Source: Lapidilactobacillus wuchangensis
GTDB lineage: Bacteria > Bacillota > Bacilli > Lactobacillales > Lactobacillaceae
Assembly (NCBI RefSeq): GCF_003946645.1
Contig: NZ_RHOU01000006.1
Coordinates: 84,322-148,321, forward strand
DNA: 64,000 nt
Direction: 5' to 3'
Below are positions 46,431 to 56,504 of the stretch, in pieces (positions within the stretch are counted from its first letter, which is position 1; every line of letters starts with the position of its first letter). The notes beneath the pieces are model-generated. The model made no database searches. It was not told the origin of the DNA and worked only from the letters and a program-made list of their open reading frames with translations. The translations under genes and the position numbers were made by a program.

Positions 46431-47623
46431 TTAGAAATAATCCCACAACATTGGCTTTTCTGCGTAATTTAAGCAACTTTGCAGTACTTGTAAAACTGAA
46501 GCCTCAGCTTGAATTTCTCCACGCTGGTGCAAGGTCGTTAAGGAGCGATAACCTAGCACAACTTTCGTTAATTGCCGCGTATCAATTCTCAAATCAATCG
46601 TTGTGGCCTCAGTGGCTGTTAACTGCCCCCGACCATGCTCAATGGTCAATTGCCATAAACCAGCATTCGCCGGATAGAAGTCGTCCTCAATCGCCAAAAC
46701 AATTGGTTCCGCTAAATCAGCTGTAAAATGCCACTTGGCAATTAAGCTGGCCCAATCAACGACACTGGCCATCATATAAGGCTGTACTTTAGTCGACAGT
46801 TGATAAGCCTCGGGCAACAAATCATTTTGCACGGTTTGGTTACCACTTACATACAGCAATTTCTGATAGCTACTAACATGCTTGCCAGCAAATTGTAATA
46901 AGCGCATTTGACTATCGGCGGTAGTGGCCATTAATTCCACAATCGCAAAAGTTTCACCGGGTGTCCGCTCATAAAGCAAATAACCATCAGCTTGATCAGC
47001 ATCATCATAGGAGAACGCCACCTCAAAACGAGGATGTTTGCTAAAGCGGTATTGTTGCCACCAATTTTCGCGAACTACGCCGCCTTGTTGGCTTTGATCG
47101 CTCTTCGCATAAAGTGTCGCCATTAAATCGAGATCAGTTAAGAAATCACCGCGTTCAACGCGACCAGTGGCTACCTTAGGCAAGCGTGGAAAATCACGAC
47201 TAGCTAGTTCGTAGACCACCTGATCAAAGACTTGTTCATAACCAAAGCGCCGATAAAACGTAAAGGAAAATGGTGCCAAATACGACAAGTAAACACCATC
47301 GGCCGCCATTTGCGCATAAGCAGCACTCATTAATTGGCTAATGGCGCCTTGACCACCAAATTCTGGATACGTCGCCACGTAACCCACAGCCCCCATGAGG
47401 AACTGTTGACCATGCCAATTAACGGGCAAATTAGTGACCATTAAGCCACTTTTCACTTCACCTTGATCATCAAGCATGACATACGTATGACTGTGGCGAC
47501 CAAGTTCAGTGAGTTTCTCCGCTCGACCAGCATTGCTGAGCCGATCAAAAGCATAAAAACAAAGAGCTAAATATTCCTGCCATAATTGTTGATCTTGAAC
47601 GGAAATTTCAACCACTTGGGTCA

Positions 47624-47624
<1 letters not shown>
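46431..47624 (-). CDS. Eis-like GNAT acetyltransferase
   Basis: A 397-residue protein with the Eis layout: an N-terminal GNAT domain (MGAVGYVATYPEFGGQGAI, then FYRRFGYE), a second GNAT-like region, and a C-terminal SCP2-like domain. Eis relatives acetylate amines, including aminoglycosides, but most lactobacillar members are uncharacterised. Its ATG shares one base with the stop codon of the GH1 gene (TAATG), so the two are translationally coupled although functionally unrelated. Confidence 0.86.
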
Positions 47625-49180
<1,556 letters not shown>

Positions 49181-49186
49181 GACAAA

Positions 49187-49600
49187 TTAATAAGACTCTT
49201 CAATTTGCGTTAACATTTTTTTGAAATTACGCCGCCGTAAACGTCCCATGATCCAACCCACAAGCAAGTCATTCATTTGCTGCATCCAACCGTTAGAGAT
49301 AACTTTCTCTTCATAGACAACGTCGGTTTTGTTATCAGCAGTGGCTTTCATGTCATAACTGACTTTGAAAGTACTTTTCGAAGAAGCAGTCTCATAGTGG
49401 TACGACTCATTAGGAATCAACTTAGTAATGGTCAACCGAGCTGCCGTTGTTTTCGTGAATTGCTTGGTGTACGAGAACCCTTCTAATTGATCCTCGTTAA
49501 TATCTTGTTTGGTTTGCGAACGAATATCATAAATAACTGAATCAATTACTTTACGATAAAAATACGTCGGTGGAATATTCAAAGTCTGTTCAATTTTCAT
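49187..49600 (-). CDS. DUF3284 protein
   Basis: A 137-residue SRPBCC-like protein, family DUF3284, often encoded in lactobacillar PTS operons. It starts MKIEQTLNIPPTYFYRKVIDS and has a tail GWIMGRLRRRNFKKML. The role is unknown. Its ATG overlaps the stop codon of the preceding small gene (ATGA) and follows AAGGTGA. Confidence 0.8.
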   Translation of the reverse strand: MKIEQTLNIPPTYFYRKVIDSVIYDIRSQTKQDINEDQLEGFSYTKQFTKTTAARLTITKLIPNESYHYETASSKSTFKVSYDMKATADNKTDVVYEEKVISNGWMQQMNDLLVGWIMGRLRRRNFKKMLTQIEESY

Positions 49601-49860
49601 TTCTTGATCACCTTTTCTTGGTTCTGATCATCATTATCACGGGTTGATGGTGCTACCTTATTAGCTTCTTTTGCTTTTTGTGTAGCTTCAGTTTGCTCGT
49701 AGGCTTTTTTATCTTTGCGATAAAAGATAAAGCCAACAATAACAATGGTTAGACCTAAAACAAGTAACCCAGTCCGAATATTTGTTGCCCCTGCGCTAGC
49801 AGGACTAGACATAATAACAATAAAGCCAAGTGACATGATCAAGAGACCACGCCGACGCAT
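49597..49860 (-). CDS. Small membrane protein of the beta-glucoside cluster
   Basis: 87 residues with two hydrophobic segments (about 5-22 and 29-46) and a charged tail of about 40 residues rich in Lys, Glu and Gln. The start shares a base with the stop of the upstream gene (TAATG) and the end overlaps DUF3284, so the three are translated together. I do not recognise the family. Confidence 0.7.
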   Translation of the reverse strand: MRRRGLLIMSLGFIVIMSSPASAGATNIRTGLLVLGLTIVIVGFIFYRKDKKAYEQTEATQKAKEANKVAPSTRDNDDQNQEKVIKK

Positions 49861-50084
49861 TATTTTTCAACTCCGGCCTGGAAGTAAAGAACGCTACCCC
49901 ATGGTTGTGCTTTGATTGTTGCTTTTGCTAATTTAGCAGCTGCATCAAGGTCTTCCATATTAGTCTTGAAAACTAATTTCATACCTTTATGACTTTCCAA
50001 TTCAAAAGTGACACCATTTTCATTGTAGTTGTTCAATAAATCGATAATTTGTTGTTGTTGAATCGGTGCGTTTAAAAAGATCAT
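49860..50084 (-). CDS. Small conserved protein of the beta-glucoside cluster
   Basis: A 74-residue soluble alpha/beta protein (IFLNAPIQQQQIIDLLNNYN at the start). The ATG follows AAAGGAG. It heads a three-gene unit with the small membrane protein and DUF3284. It lacks the cysteine motif of a PTS IIB domain, so it is not the missing IIB. Function unknown. Confidence 0.7.
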   Translation of the reverse strand: MIFLNAPIQQQQIIDLLNNYNENGVTFELESHKGMKLVFKTNMEDLDAAAKLAKATIKAQPWGSVLYFQAGVEK

Positions 50085-50126
50085 CCTGATCGCTCCTTTA
50101 GTTAAATTAATTTACTTACCATATAT

Positions 50127-50156
50127 AGGATAAGACATTAAGTCGGTGAAATGCAA
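50127..50156 (-). promoter_or_regulatory. Probable promoter of the three-small-gene unit
   Basis: On the minus strand TTGCAT (50151-50156) and TATCCT (50127-50132) are separated by 18 bases, about 40 bases ahead of the 74-residue protein's start codon. Confidence 0.45.
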
Positions 50157-50349
50157 CCTTAGCCAGCAATTTACTTGAAAAAGTTACCTTTTTTTAACAG
50201 TAAAATCATGAAGTAATTTTATCATTTTAAACCGCTTACTAAGTTTCTTGACGTTTTTTTTTTGACCCAACTTATTGATCTCATTATTCTGTTTAATTTC
50301 ATGCAATTTATGAAAATTTCTTTTAGATCGATTCAATAATTGCACTTGA

Positions 50350-50388
50350 ATAAAAAAACTAGCACTGAACGAGTCAGCACTAGTTCTG
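50350..50388 (-). terminator. Terminator of the PTS IIC gene
   Basis: AACTAG and CTAGTT pair, and inside them CTGA pairs with TCAG across a small internal loop. On the minus strand a run of seven T follows. The rest of the 328-base gap holds only the promoter noted for the small genes. Confidence 0.75.
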
Positions 50389-50412
50389 AATTATAAATTT
50401 ATGACACCTTGA

Positions 50413-51786
50413 TTATTTAGCTGGTTCTTCAGCTTCGGCGCCCATCCGGCTTGAAGCCAAGACAAATGGTAACCAGATGAAGAAGGCAATAACCATGTTA
50501 ACCAATGCTAACAATGCCGCACGGAAGTCAAAGTTTGTAGCCATCCAAGCTAACAGAACTGGAGGAGTAATCCAAGGAACTGCAACTTGTACTGGTGAAA
50601 CCCAACCAGCTTGTGTAACGAAGTAAGCAATAATTGTATTAACAAGTGGTGCAACAACGAATGGAATGAAGTAGATTGCATTCAAGACGATTGGTAAACC
50701 AAACATTACAGGTTCGTTGATATTGAACAAACCAGGTGCAAATGCTAATTTAGCAACAGCCTTTTCATCAGCACGCTTAGAGAAGATTAAGATAGCAGCA
50801 AGTAATACGATTGTACCACCTGAACCACCAAACCAGATATAAGCATCAAATGAACCACGAACCCACTTGTAAGGAAGTGCAGTATGGTTCTTCATAGCTT
50901 CGATGTTCATGTTTTGTGCAGGAGTCCAAATAGATTCCAAAACAGGTCCTAAAACGTTAGGTCCATGAATACCGAAGAACCAGAAGATTTGTACTAACAA
51001 GGAAACCAAGATAACCATGCCGGCACCTTGACCAGCCTTCATCAATGGTGCTTGAATTGTGGCATTTAACCAGTCGCCGAACACTTGGCCAGTAACTTGG
51101 TTAAAGATATAGTTGATAATGCCAACAATGTACAATGAAGCAATTGAAGGAATCAAGTTAGTAAATGCCTTAGCAACTGCAGGAGGAACTGAATCTGGCA
51201 TCTTGATTGTAATATCTTTGTGTAACAACCAGATGTAGATAGAAACAGAAATCCCACCGAAGATCATGGCAGTGAACAAACTAGCTGAGTTCAATTGACC
51301 CATGGCGAAAACGCCACCGACTGTAACTGATTTATCAGCAACTGCTGTAGCACCAGCGTCAGTCAAGATCTTTTGAGCGCCCTTTGATAATGACTTAGTT
51401 AAAGTCAAGCTAGTCGTTGTGTTAACACTCATAAAGAATGCTGACAGTGAAACTAACGCACCACCTAAGCCATCAGCCTTATAGTTTTCAGCTAAGTGGT
51501 AGCCCCACATAACTGCAAAGAATACGGCGAAGATTGCCAAAGTACCATTCCAAACAAAACCATCAATAGCGATGACAGGAGCCATTGCGTTAACAAAGCC
51601 TGTCCAGCCCCATTGTGTTGGGTATGTTTGTAGTAATGCGTTCAACAATGTTGCAAGAGAGCCGGCCATCGTTAATGGCATTGTGGAAATAAAACCATCA
51701 CGTAAAGCAACTAGCCAGCGTACTGAACCAATTTTAATAGCAATTGGAACAACATATTTCTCAAGCCAATTCATAATTGCTTGCAT
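50413..51786 (-). CDS. celB: PTS cellobiose/lichenan permease, EIIC
   Basis: A 457-residue EIIC of the lactose/cellobiose class. It begins with a short amphipathic helix (MNWLEKYVVPIAIKIGSVRW) and has about ten membrane segments, with the conserved GPNVLGP and FNINEPVMFGLP motifs that contact the sugar. It imports a beta-glucoside while it is phosphorylated by a IIB that is not encoded in this window. The ATG follows GGAGG. Confidence 0.93.
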   Translation of the reverse strand: MQAIMNWLEKYVVPIAIKIGSVRWLVALRDGFISTMPLTMAGSLATLLNALLQTYPTQWGWTGFVNAMAPVIAIDGFVWNGTLAIFAVFFAVMWGYHLAENYKADGLGGALVSLSAFFMSVNTTTSLTLTKSLSKGAQKILTDAGATAVADKSVTVGGVFAMGQLNSASLFTAMIFGGISVSIYIWLLHKDITIKMPDSVPPAVAKAFTNLIPSIASLYIVGIINYIFNQVTGQVFGDWLNATIQAPLMKAGQGAGMVILVSLLVQIFWFFGIHGPNVLGPVLESIWTPAQNMNIEAMKNHTALPYKWVRGSFDAYIWFGGSGGTIVLLAAILIFSKRADEKAVAKLAFAPGLFNINEPVMFGLPIVLNAIYFIPFVVAPLVNTIIAYFVTQAGWVSPVQVAVPWITPPVLLAWMATNFDFRAALLALVNMVIAFFIWLPFVLASSRMGAEAEEPAK

Positions 51787-51873
51787 AAAATATAACCTCC
51801 AAATAATAGCTAACCCATAAATAAAATATTAGTCTTTTGAACCAACCCATGTAAAAAAGAACTCGTTTTGAAA

Positions 51874-52200
51874 CTACTTACCTTCTTTAGCTAATTTTCG
51901 ATATAAATCGACAATTTCGCCCGCTAAATCACGGAAAGTAATTGCATTCATCAAGTGATCTTGAGAATGAACCATTAACAAAGTAACTTTAACATGATCA
52001 CCACTTGCTTCTTTGGTTAACATGCTTGTTTGAGAGTTATGTGCTTCAGATAAAGCAGCATCAGCCTCTTTCAACTTTGCGTCGGCACCGTCAAAGTCAC
52101 CAGTCTTAGCAGCTTGAATCGCTTCCATAGAACTGCTCTTTGCATTACCACCATTGACAATCAATCCCATGATTGACTGTAAATTTTGATCGTCGTCCAA
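51874..52200 (-). CDS. celC: PTS cellobiose-type EIIA
   Basis: A 108-residue EIIA of the lactose/cellobiose class, passing phosphate from HPr to EIIB. The active His lies in LLMVHSQDHLMNA near residue 76. The start is a TTG at 52200, six bases after GGAGGCC. It precedes celB by 87 bases and is the first gene behind a promoter with cre and dyad operators. Confidence 0.92.
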   Translation of the reverse strand: MDDDQNLQSIMGLIVNGGNAKSSSMEAIQAAKTGDFDGADAKLKEADAALSEAHNSQTSMLTKEASGDHVKVTLLMVHSQDHLMNAITFRDLAGEIVDLYRKLAKEGK

Positions 52201-52274
52201 TTGTATGGCCTCCTTTCGTTAACAAAGTTAACAAACTAAAAATAATTGCAAAAACCTGTAAAAAGCAGTTAGCA

Positions 52275-52290
52275 ATGAAAACATTTTCAT
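52275..52290. promoter_or_regulatory. cre-like site in the celC leader
   Basis: ATGAAAACATTTTCAT is a palindrome around a two-base centre and closely resembles the CcpA-binding cre consensus. It lies just downstream of the -10 element, where CcpA binding represses. Confidence 0.65.
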
Positions 52291-52301
52291 CGCTAAGACC
52301 A

Positions 52302-52368
52302 AGTTTAGCACAATCAAATCTTCACAACAAGTCTGTTTTTATTAAATCCTGATGATTGGTCCAGACCA
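52302..52368 (-). promoter_or_regulatory. celC promoter and GntR-type dyad
   Basis: On the minus strand TTGTTG (52325-52330) and TAAACT (52302-52307) are 17 bases apart. At 52357-52368 lies TGGTCCAGACCA, one base from the TGGTCTAGACCA dyad bound by GntR/HutC-family sugar regulators such as NagR and DasR. Its regulator is not encoded here. Confidence 0.55.
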
Positions 52369-52434
52369 TGTTTTTATTATAATAATAACCCCGTGGAATT
52401 GTCAACCCTTTCATTGCGATATATCAATAATGAA

Positions 52435-52474
52435 AGCGGCGCCAACCAATCGATTAAAAATTGGTTAACGCCGC
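52435..52474 (-). terminator. Terminator of the helicase gene
   Basis: AGCGGCG pairs with CGCCGCT around an inner CCAAT/ATTGG helix. On the minus strand it follows the helicase stop codon by about 35 bases. The T run after it is short. Confidence 0.6.
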
Positions 52475-52508
52475 TATATCAATGCTTTTAATGGCTAGAC
52501 CACTGTCT

Positions 52509-53798
52509 TTAAATAAGTTTTTTATGCGGTTTGCCAATGTTTTTTTTGTTTCGTAAGCGGTTTTTCTTGTGTGTTTTTTTACGCAAGCCATCAGAATCAG
52601 GTAATTTATTTTTTACAGGCGATTTTGGTATAGACCTATTTTCTGGTGTCTTTTCGGGCTTCGCCGCTGGTTTAGTCGTCTGCAATTGTTTATCAACTAA
52701 ATAGACTTGGGCTAATTGATAATTTCCGGCCAATAAATGTTGTAAATTACGCCGATCATGATCATTACCTAAGTTTAAAACAACGCCGGGTCGCTCCATG
52801 CGGCCGGTTCGACCAGCTCGATGGATATAATTCGTCAACGAACCTGGCAAATCATAATTAACGACCATCTTTAATTCCGCAAAGTCCAAACCACGTGCTG
52901 CCAACTCAGTCGTGACTAAGTAGGTTAACTCATCCCGACGAAATTGTTGCATCACCCGTTGCCGCTGTTGACTCGTTTCATCCCCCAGCAGCAGACCGAC
53001 AGATAGCTTGTAGAAACTCAAGGTTTTGGCCAAAGTTTTGGCACTACCACGGTTTTTAACAAAAACCAAAGCAGCGGTATGAGCCAAAGGTCCCCGCGCG
53101 AGTTGCTTCAAAAATTCCGCCTTATAATGATTGCCTACTTCTAAGAAGTCATGATCAATGTGTTGCTGCTGAGCATCTTGTTCGCGGGTATCGATCCGTT
53201 CGAATTCATAGCCGAACCATTTCTCCAATTCGGTAAAAATCGGTTGACTGGTGGCTGACATCAACACCATTTGCGTTTCCGCAGGCAAAGCACCCATTAA
53301 TTGGCGGGTCGCCTCGCGATGCTCCTCATCAAGTTGCAAATCAGCTTCGTCAATAACTAGACTAGTGATCCGATCAGCTTTAATCGCCTTGCGATCTAAT
53401 AATTCGGCCAAGCGACCAACTGTGGCCACAATCACCTCAGGATGTTTCTTCAAACTAGTTAGTTGCCGTTGTAAATTAGCCTTACCAACAATTCCTTGCA
53501 CGGATAATTGAACTTGTTGGGCGTATGGTTGTAAGACATCCCGCACTTGAATCACTAGCTCAGCACTGGGCTCTAGAATGATCAGTTGTGTTTGCTCGCC
53601 AGGTTGGAGTGTTTCCAGCAATGGTAAGCCAAAAGCCAAAGTTTTCCCCTTACCAGTTGCGGCCAAACCTAACACTGGCTCGCCTTGCTTAATCGGCCAA
53701 TAAACGCCCTGTTGAATTGGCGTCGGCGTTTTAAAACCAGCTTGGCGCCACACTTTCAGGAAGGGATTAATTGGTTGTTGATACGTTGGTGTTGTCAT
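52509..53798 (-). CDS. DEAD-box RNA helicase
   Basis: A 429-residue helicase with the motifs in order: Q-motif (FKTPTPIQ), Walker A variant AATGKGKT, DEAD (VIDEADL), SAT, and HRAGRTGR in domain 2. A basic tail of about 60 residues rich in Lys and Arg (KKTHKKNRLRNKKN) probably binds RNA. It is shorter than CshA and of the CshB/YfmL kind. The ATG shares a base with the stop codon of the oxidoreductase gene (TAATG). Confidence 0.9.
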   Translation of the reverse strand: MTTPTYQQPINPFLKVWRQAGFKTPTPIQQGVYWPIKQGEPVLGLAATGKGKTLAFGLPLLETLQPGEQTQLIILEPSAELVIQVRDVLQPYAQQVQLSVQGIVGKANLQRQLTSLKKHPEVIVATVGRLAELLDRKAIKADRITSLVIDEADLQLDEEHREATRQLMGALPAETQMVLMSATSQPIFTELEKWFGYEFERIDTREQDAQQQHIDHDFLEVGNHYKAEFLKQLARGPLAHTAALVFVKNRGSAKTLAKTLSFYKLSVGLLLGDETSQQRQRVMQQFRRDELTYLVTTELAARGLDFAELKMVVNYDLPGSLTNYIHRAGRTGRMERPGVVLNLGNDHDRRNLQHLLAGNYQLAQVYLVDKQLQTTKPAAKPEKTPENRSIPKSPVKNKLPDSDGLRKKTHKKNRLRNKKNIGKPHKKLI

Positions 53799-54793
53799 TA
53801 ATTTTGCTCACTTTCAAAAACAATTCCGGCAGAATGACGTAATTGATCTAAGACTTGGTTAACTTGACCAGATAATTGCCAATAATGGGCAAACTTATCC
53901 TCTTCACGATTCGTAAACATTTGACTGATGGCACTGACTTCATCGTACAAGGGATTCTCAGCAGCATGTTGTGACAAATCCGTATAAACGGCCGGACTAT
54001 CATATAATCGCACTCGCGCCGGCGTCCCTAGATTATCCAACCATAAAGTCTGGCGATGAGAATAAACTTCACTAGGTAAAAACGATTGCTGATCTTTCCC
54101 AAAAATCAGTGCTACGTCAAATTGCTCATAGTGCAGTCGGGCTAGGCCATGCAAGTCAATGCCGTTGTCAGCTTTAGTCGCATGATAATCACACGATAAT
54201 GGCATGCCAAACCAATCAACAGCAGCATAAACCAAATAAACACCTAGGTCATACAAAGCGCCACCAGCGAATTTTGGTGAAAAAATATTAGGCTGTTGTC
54301 CCGCTTGAAAAGCATCAAAACGGCTAGAGTACTTCATATAAGCCAAAGTTGCCCCAGTAATTTCTTTGAATTGGCGAATTTTTTCGGAAGCGGCCAAATA
54401 ATTGGCATCATATAAGTGACGCGCGCCTTCGATCACATGTAATTCAGGATGCTGTTGCAGAATCGCATCAATCGCCTGATATTCAGCTGGTGTGACAAAG
54501 GCTGGCTTCTCAACAATCACGCTTTTACCATGTTCCAATGCTGCCTGAACGTGGGCAAAATGCATACTATTTGGTGAGGCCACATAAACCACGTCCAAAT
54601 CAGGTGCACTTAGAAATTTCGTTAAATCATCATCAGCAGTTGCTTCTGGAATAAAAAATTCATCAATTAATGCTTGGGCTTTAGCCGCTGTTCGTGAGTA
54701 TAAATGACTGATTTTAAAAGCACGACTGGCAATACATGCTTTTAGGAATGTTTTCGTAATATCACTGGTTCCAATTGTGCCAACATTGGTCAT
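53798..54793 (-). CDS. Gfo/Idh/MocA-family oxidoreductase
   Basis: A 331-residue NAD(P)-dependent oxidoreductase. The N-terminal Rossmann fold opens with VGTIGTSDITKTF, and the substrate domain contains the family EKPAF motif near residue 96 and GGALYDLGVYLVYAA. The substrate, probably a sugar or polyol, is unknown. It is coupled to the helicase gene downstream. Confidence 0.88.
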   Translation of the reverse strand: MTNVGTIGTSDITKTFLKACIASRAFKISHLYSRTAAKAQALIDEFFIPEATADDDLTKFLSAPDLDVVYVASPNSMHFAHVQAALEHGKSVIVEKPAFVTPAEYQAIDAILQQHPELHVIEGARHLYDANYLAASEKIRQFKEITGATLAYMKYSSRFDAFQAGQQPNIFSPKFAGGALYDLGVYLVYAAVDWFGMPLSCDYHATKADNGIDLHGLARLHYEQFDVALIFGKDQQSFLPSEVYSHRQTLWLDNLGTPARVRLYDSPAVYTDLSQHAAENPLYDEVSAISQMFTNREEDKFAHYWQLSGQVNQVLDQLRHSAGIVFESEQN

Positions 54794-54938
54794 ATTGATT
54801 GTTCCTCTTCTTTCCCTTTACCTCATGGGTTCACTGTTACTCTATTGTAACAAAATTACAACGAAAGATTCATGCTTTTTCATATCAAATTAAGGAAACT
54901 GATGATATGATTATGTTTAGAGATCAAAGGAGAACAAA

Positions 54939-55526
54939 ATGCGTATTAAAGATATTTATTCGGCGGGAATTCATAGTATTAATCAAGTCAGCCGCTTTTT
55001 AACGCGGACGCATCATCGTAAACAACAACAGAAACGTCAACCTGACTTGTCCTTACGCTATGCTGGCAGTTGGGCTTTTACTGACCCACAAACAAAACAA
55101 AAACACGAAATGTCAATTGGCCGTGACTTCACGATTAAGATTGACCAGAAAGAATTGCCAGGTCGGATTATTGGTCTGGACGGTGAACAATTGGTTTTTC
55201 TGGATCATTATGGCTTTCAACTAAAGGTCTTTGCTAATCACTTAGGCCCAATTGAAATTTACGACGAATCTAGCGACCAAACTTATCCAGTCATCAATCA
55301 TCGTGACCAGCCGCATTTACCAACCGGCACTGACACCCCAGTTGATGAGGCCGATCATGATCTGGTTTTTGAATTAGATGATTTGGATTTAAATCCGGAC
55401 CAAACTACGGCGGTTACTGACGATGATGACTCAACAGCAGACCATTCAGCAACATCTGAGGCTGAGAACTCAAGCGCTGACGAAACAGCTGAAGCCACTG
55501 ATCATGCTGATCCTGATCTACAATAA
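54939..55526 (+). CDS. DUF4828 protein with acidic tail
   Basis: 195 residues. The first 120 or so match the DUF4828 pattern of lactobacilli (YAGSWAFTDPQTKQKHEMSI, LDHYGFQLKVFA). The last 75 are low-complexity and strongly acidic, rich in Asp, Glu, Thr and Ala, and probably disordered. The ATG follows AAAGGAG. No signal peptide or membrane segment is seen. Function unknown. Confidence 0.78.
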   Translation: MRIKDIYSAGIHSINQVSRFLTRTHHRKQQQKRQPDLSLRYAGSWAFTDPQTKQKHEMSIGRDFTIKIDQKELPGRIIGLDGEQLVFLDHYGFQLKVFANHLGPIEIYDESSDQTYPVINHRDQPHLPTGTDTPVDEADHDLVFELDDLDLNPDQTTAVTDDDDSTADHSATSEAENSSADETAEATDHADPDLQ

Positions 55527-55584
55527 TTTAACACTAGCAATTCGGTTGACACCATTGGTCAATCGGATTTTTTTATTGTCTGAA

Positions 55585-55675
55585 ATTAGTTGAAGTTATT
55601 AAACGGGATTGGGTCTGACTGCATTGCGGGATTGTTGATTGTGGAACGCGGTCGCCACGCAACTAGGAAACGACC
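55585..55675 (+). repeat. Short remnant of the dispersed repeat (copy I)
   Basis: The gap after the DUF4828 gene has the left end of the repeat (GTCTGACTGCATTGCGGGA, then GTTGATTGTGGAACGCGG) joined directly to a piece like the right end (CAACTAGGAAACGACC). Everything between is deleted. Confidence 0.65.
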
Positions 55676-55768
55676 ATCATCAATTTGATTCATAGTTGTA
55701 ACTCCTAATCGGTTGACCAGCGCAACTTATGCTAAAATGAATTCATCTTTAAACAGGCAGGTGCATTT

Positions 55769-56440
55769 ATGCAACCCAAACTTACACGTCGTGATTGGTG
55801 GCAATCTGGTATTCTTCTCGTTGCTTATCTACTCTTTTTGGAAGTTCTCCCGCGACAACGAATCATTCGTTTACGTCAGGTAATTCCTAAAGCCTGGCAA
55901 ACAACTTTTAGACTTAATGCATTGTTATATGCCATCCCGATTATTTTAATGCTGATCTTTTTTAGTCGCGAAATTATCCGAAATTTTCATTATTTCCAAG
56001 AGCAAACAGGTGCCAAAATCAAGCAGCTATTACTTTATTATTTCGTCATTTTGTTAAGCAATGGTATTGTCGCTAGACTAGTTGGTCAACAGGCTGCTAA
56101 TCAAACAGCGGTTGCCACTGCCACTAAAAACGCACCATTTTGGGCAACCTTTCTATTGTTTGTCCTATTGGGACCAATGCTTGAGGAAACCGTTTTTCGG
56201 CAAATTTTATTCAGTAATTTAGGTCAACTGATTCCGAAATGGCTCGCGGCAATTGTGTCGTGTAGTGGTTTTATTTTAATTCACGTTAATGCGCCGCAAG
56301 ATATTTTACTATATGCTCCTTTAGGTATTATTTTTACATTTGCTTATTGGCGCCATCAAGAGAACATTTCCTTCACTTACAGTCTTCATTTACTGAATAA
56401 TACCTTGGCCCTACTAGCAACCACCTTCCTAATTCACTAA
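55769..56440 (+). CDS. CPBP-family intramembrane protease
   Basis: A 223-residue membrane protein with about six helices and the three CPBP/Abi motifs: EETVFRQ near residue 141, FILIHVN near 173, and HLLNN near 211. Relatives in lactobacilli include bacteriocin self-immunity proteins and Rce1-like proteases. No bacteriocin gene is nearby. The ATG follows AGGTG, and an extended -10 element TGCTAAAAT lies about 30 bases upstream. Confidence 0.88.
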   Translation: MQPKLTRRDWWQSGILLVAYLLFLEVLPRQRIIRLRQVIPKAWQTTFRLNALLYAIPIILMLIFFSREIIRNFHYFQEQTGAKIKQLLLYYFVILLSNGIVARLVGQQAANQTAVATATKNAPFWATFLLFVLLGPMLEETVFRQILFSNLGQLIPKWLAAIVSCSGFILIHVNAPQDILLYAPLGIIFTFAYWRHQENISFTYSLHLLNNTLALLATTFLIH

Positions 56441-56445
56441 TCAAT

Positions 56446-56495
56446 AACAAAAAACGTTCGTTGACTTCAATACCTGGTCAACGGACGTTTTAGTT
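56446..56495. terminator. Shared terminator of the convergent CPBP and permease genes
   Basis: AAAACGTTCGTTGAC pairs with GTCAACGGACGTTTT with one mismatch. A and T runs flank it, so it can serve both convergent genes. Confidence 0.85.
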
Positions 56496-56504
56496 TTCAG
56501 TTAT

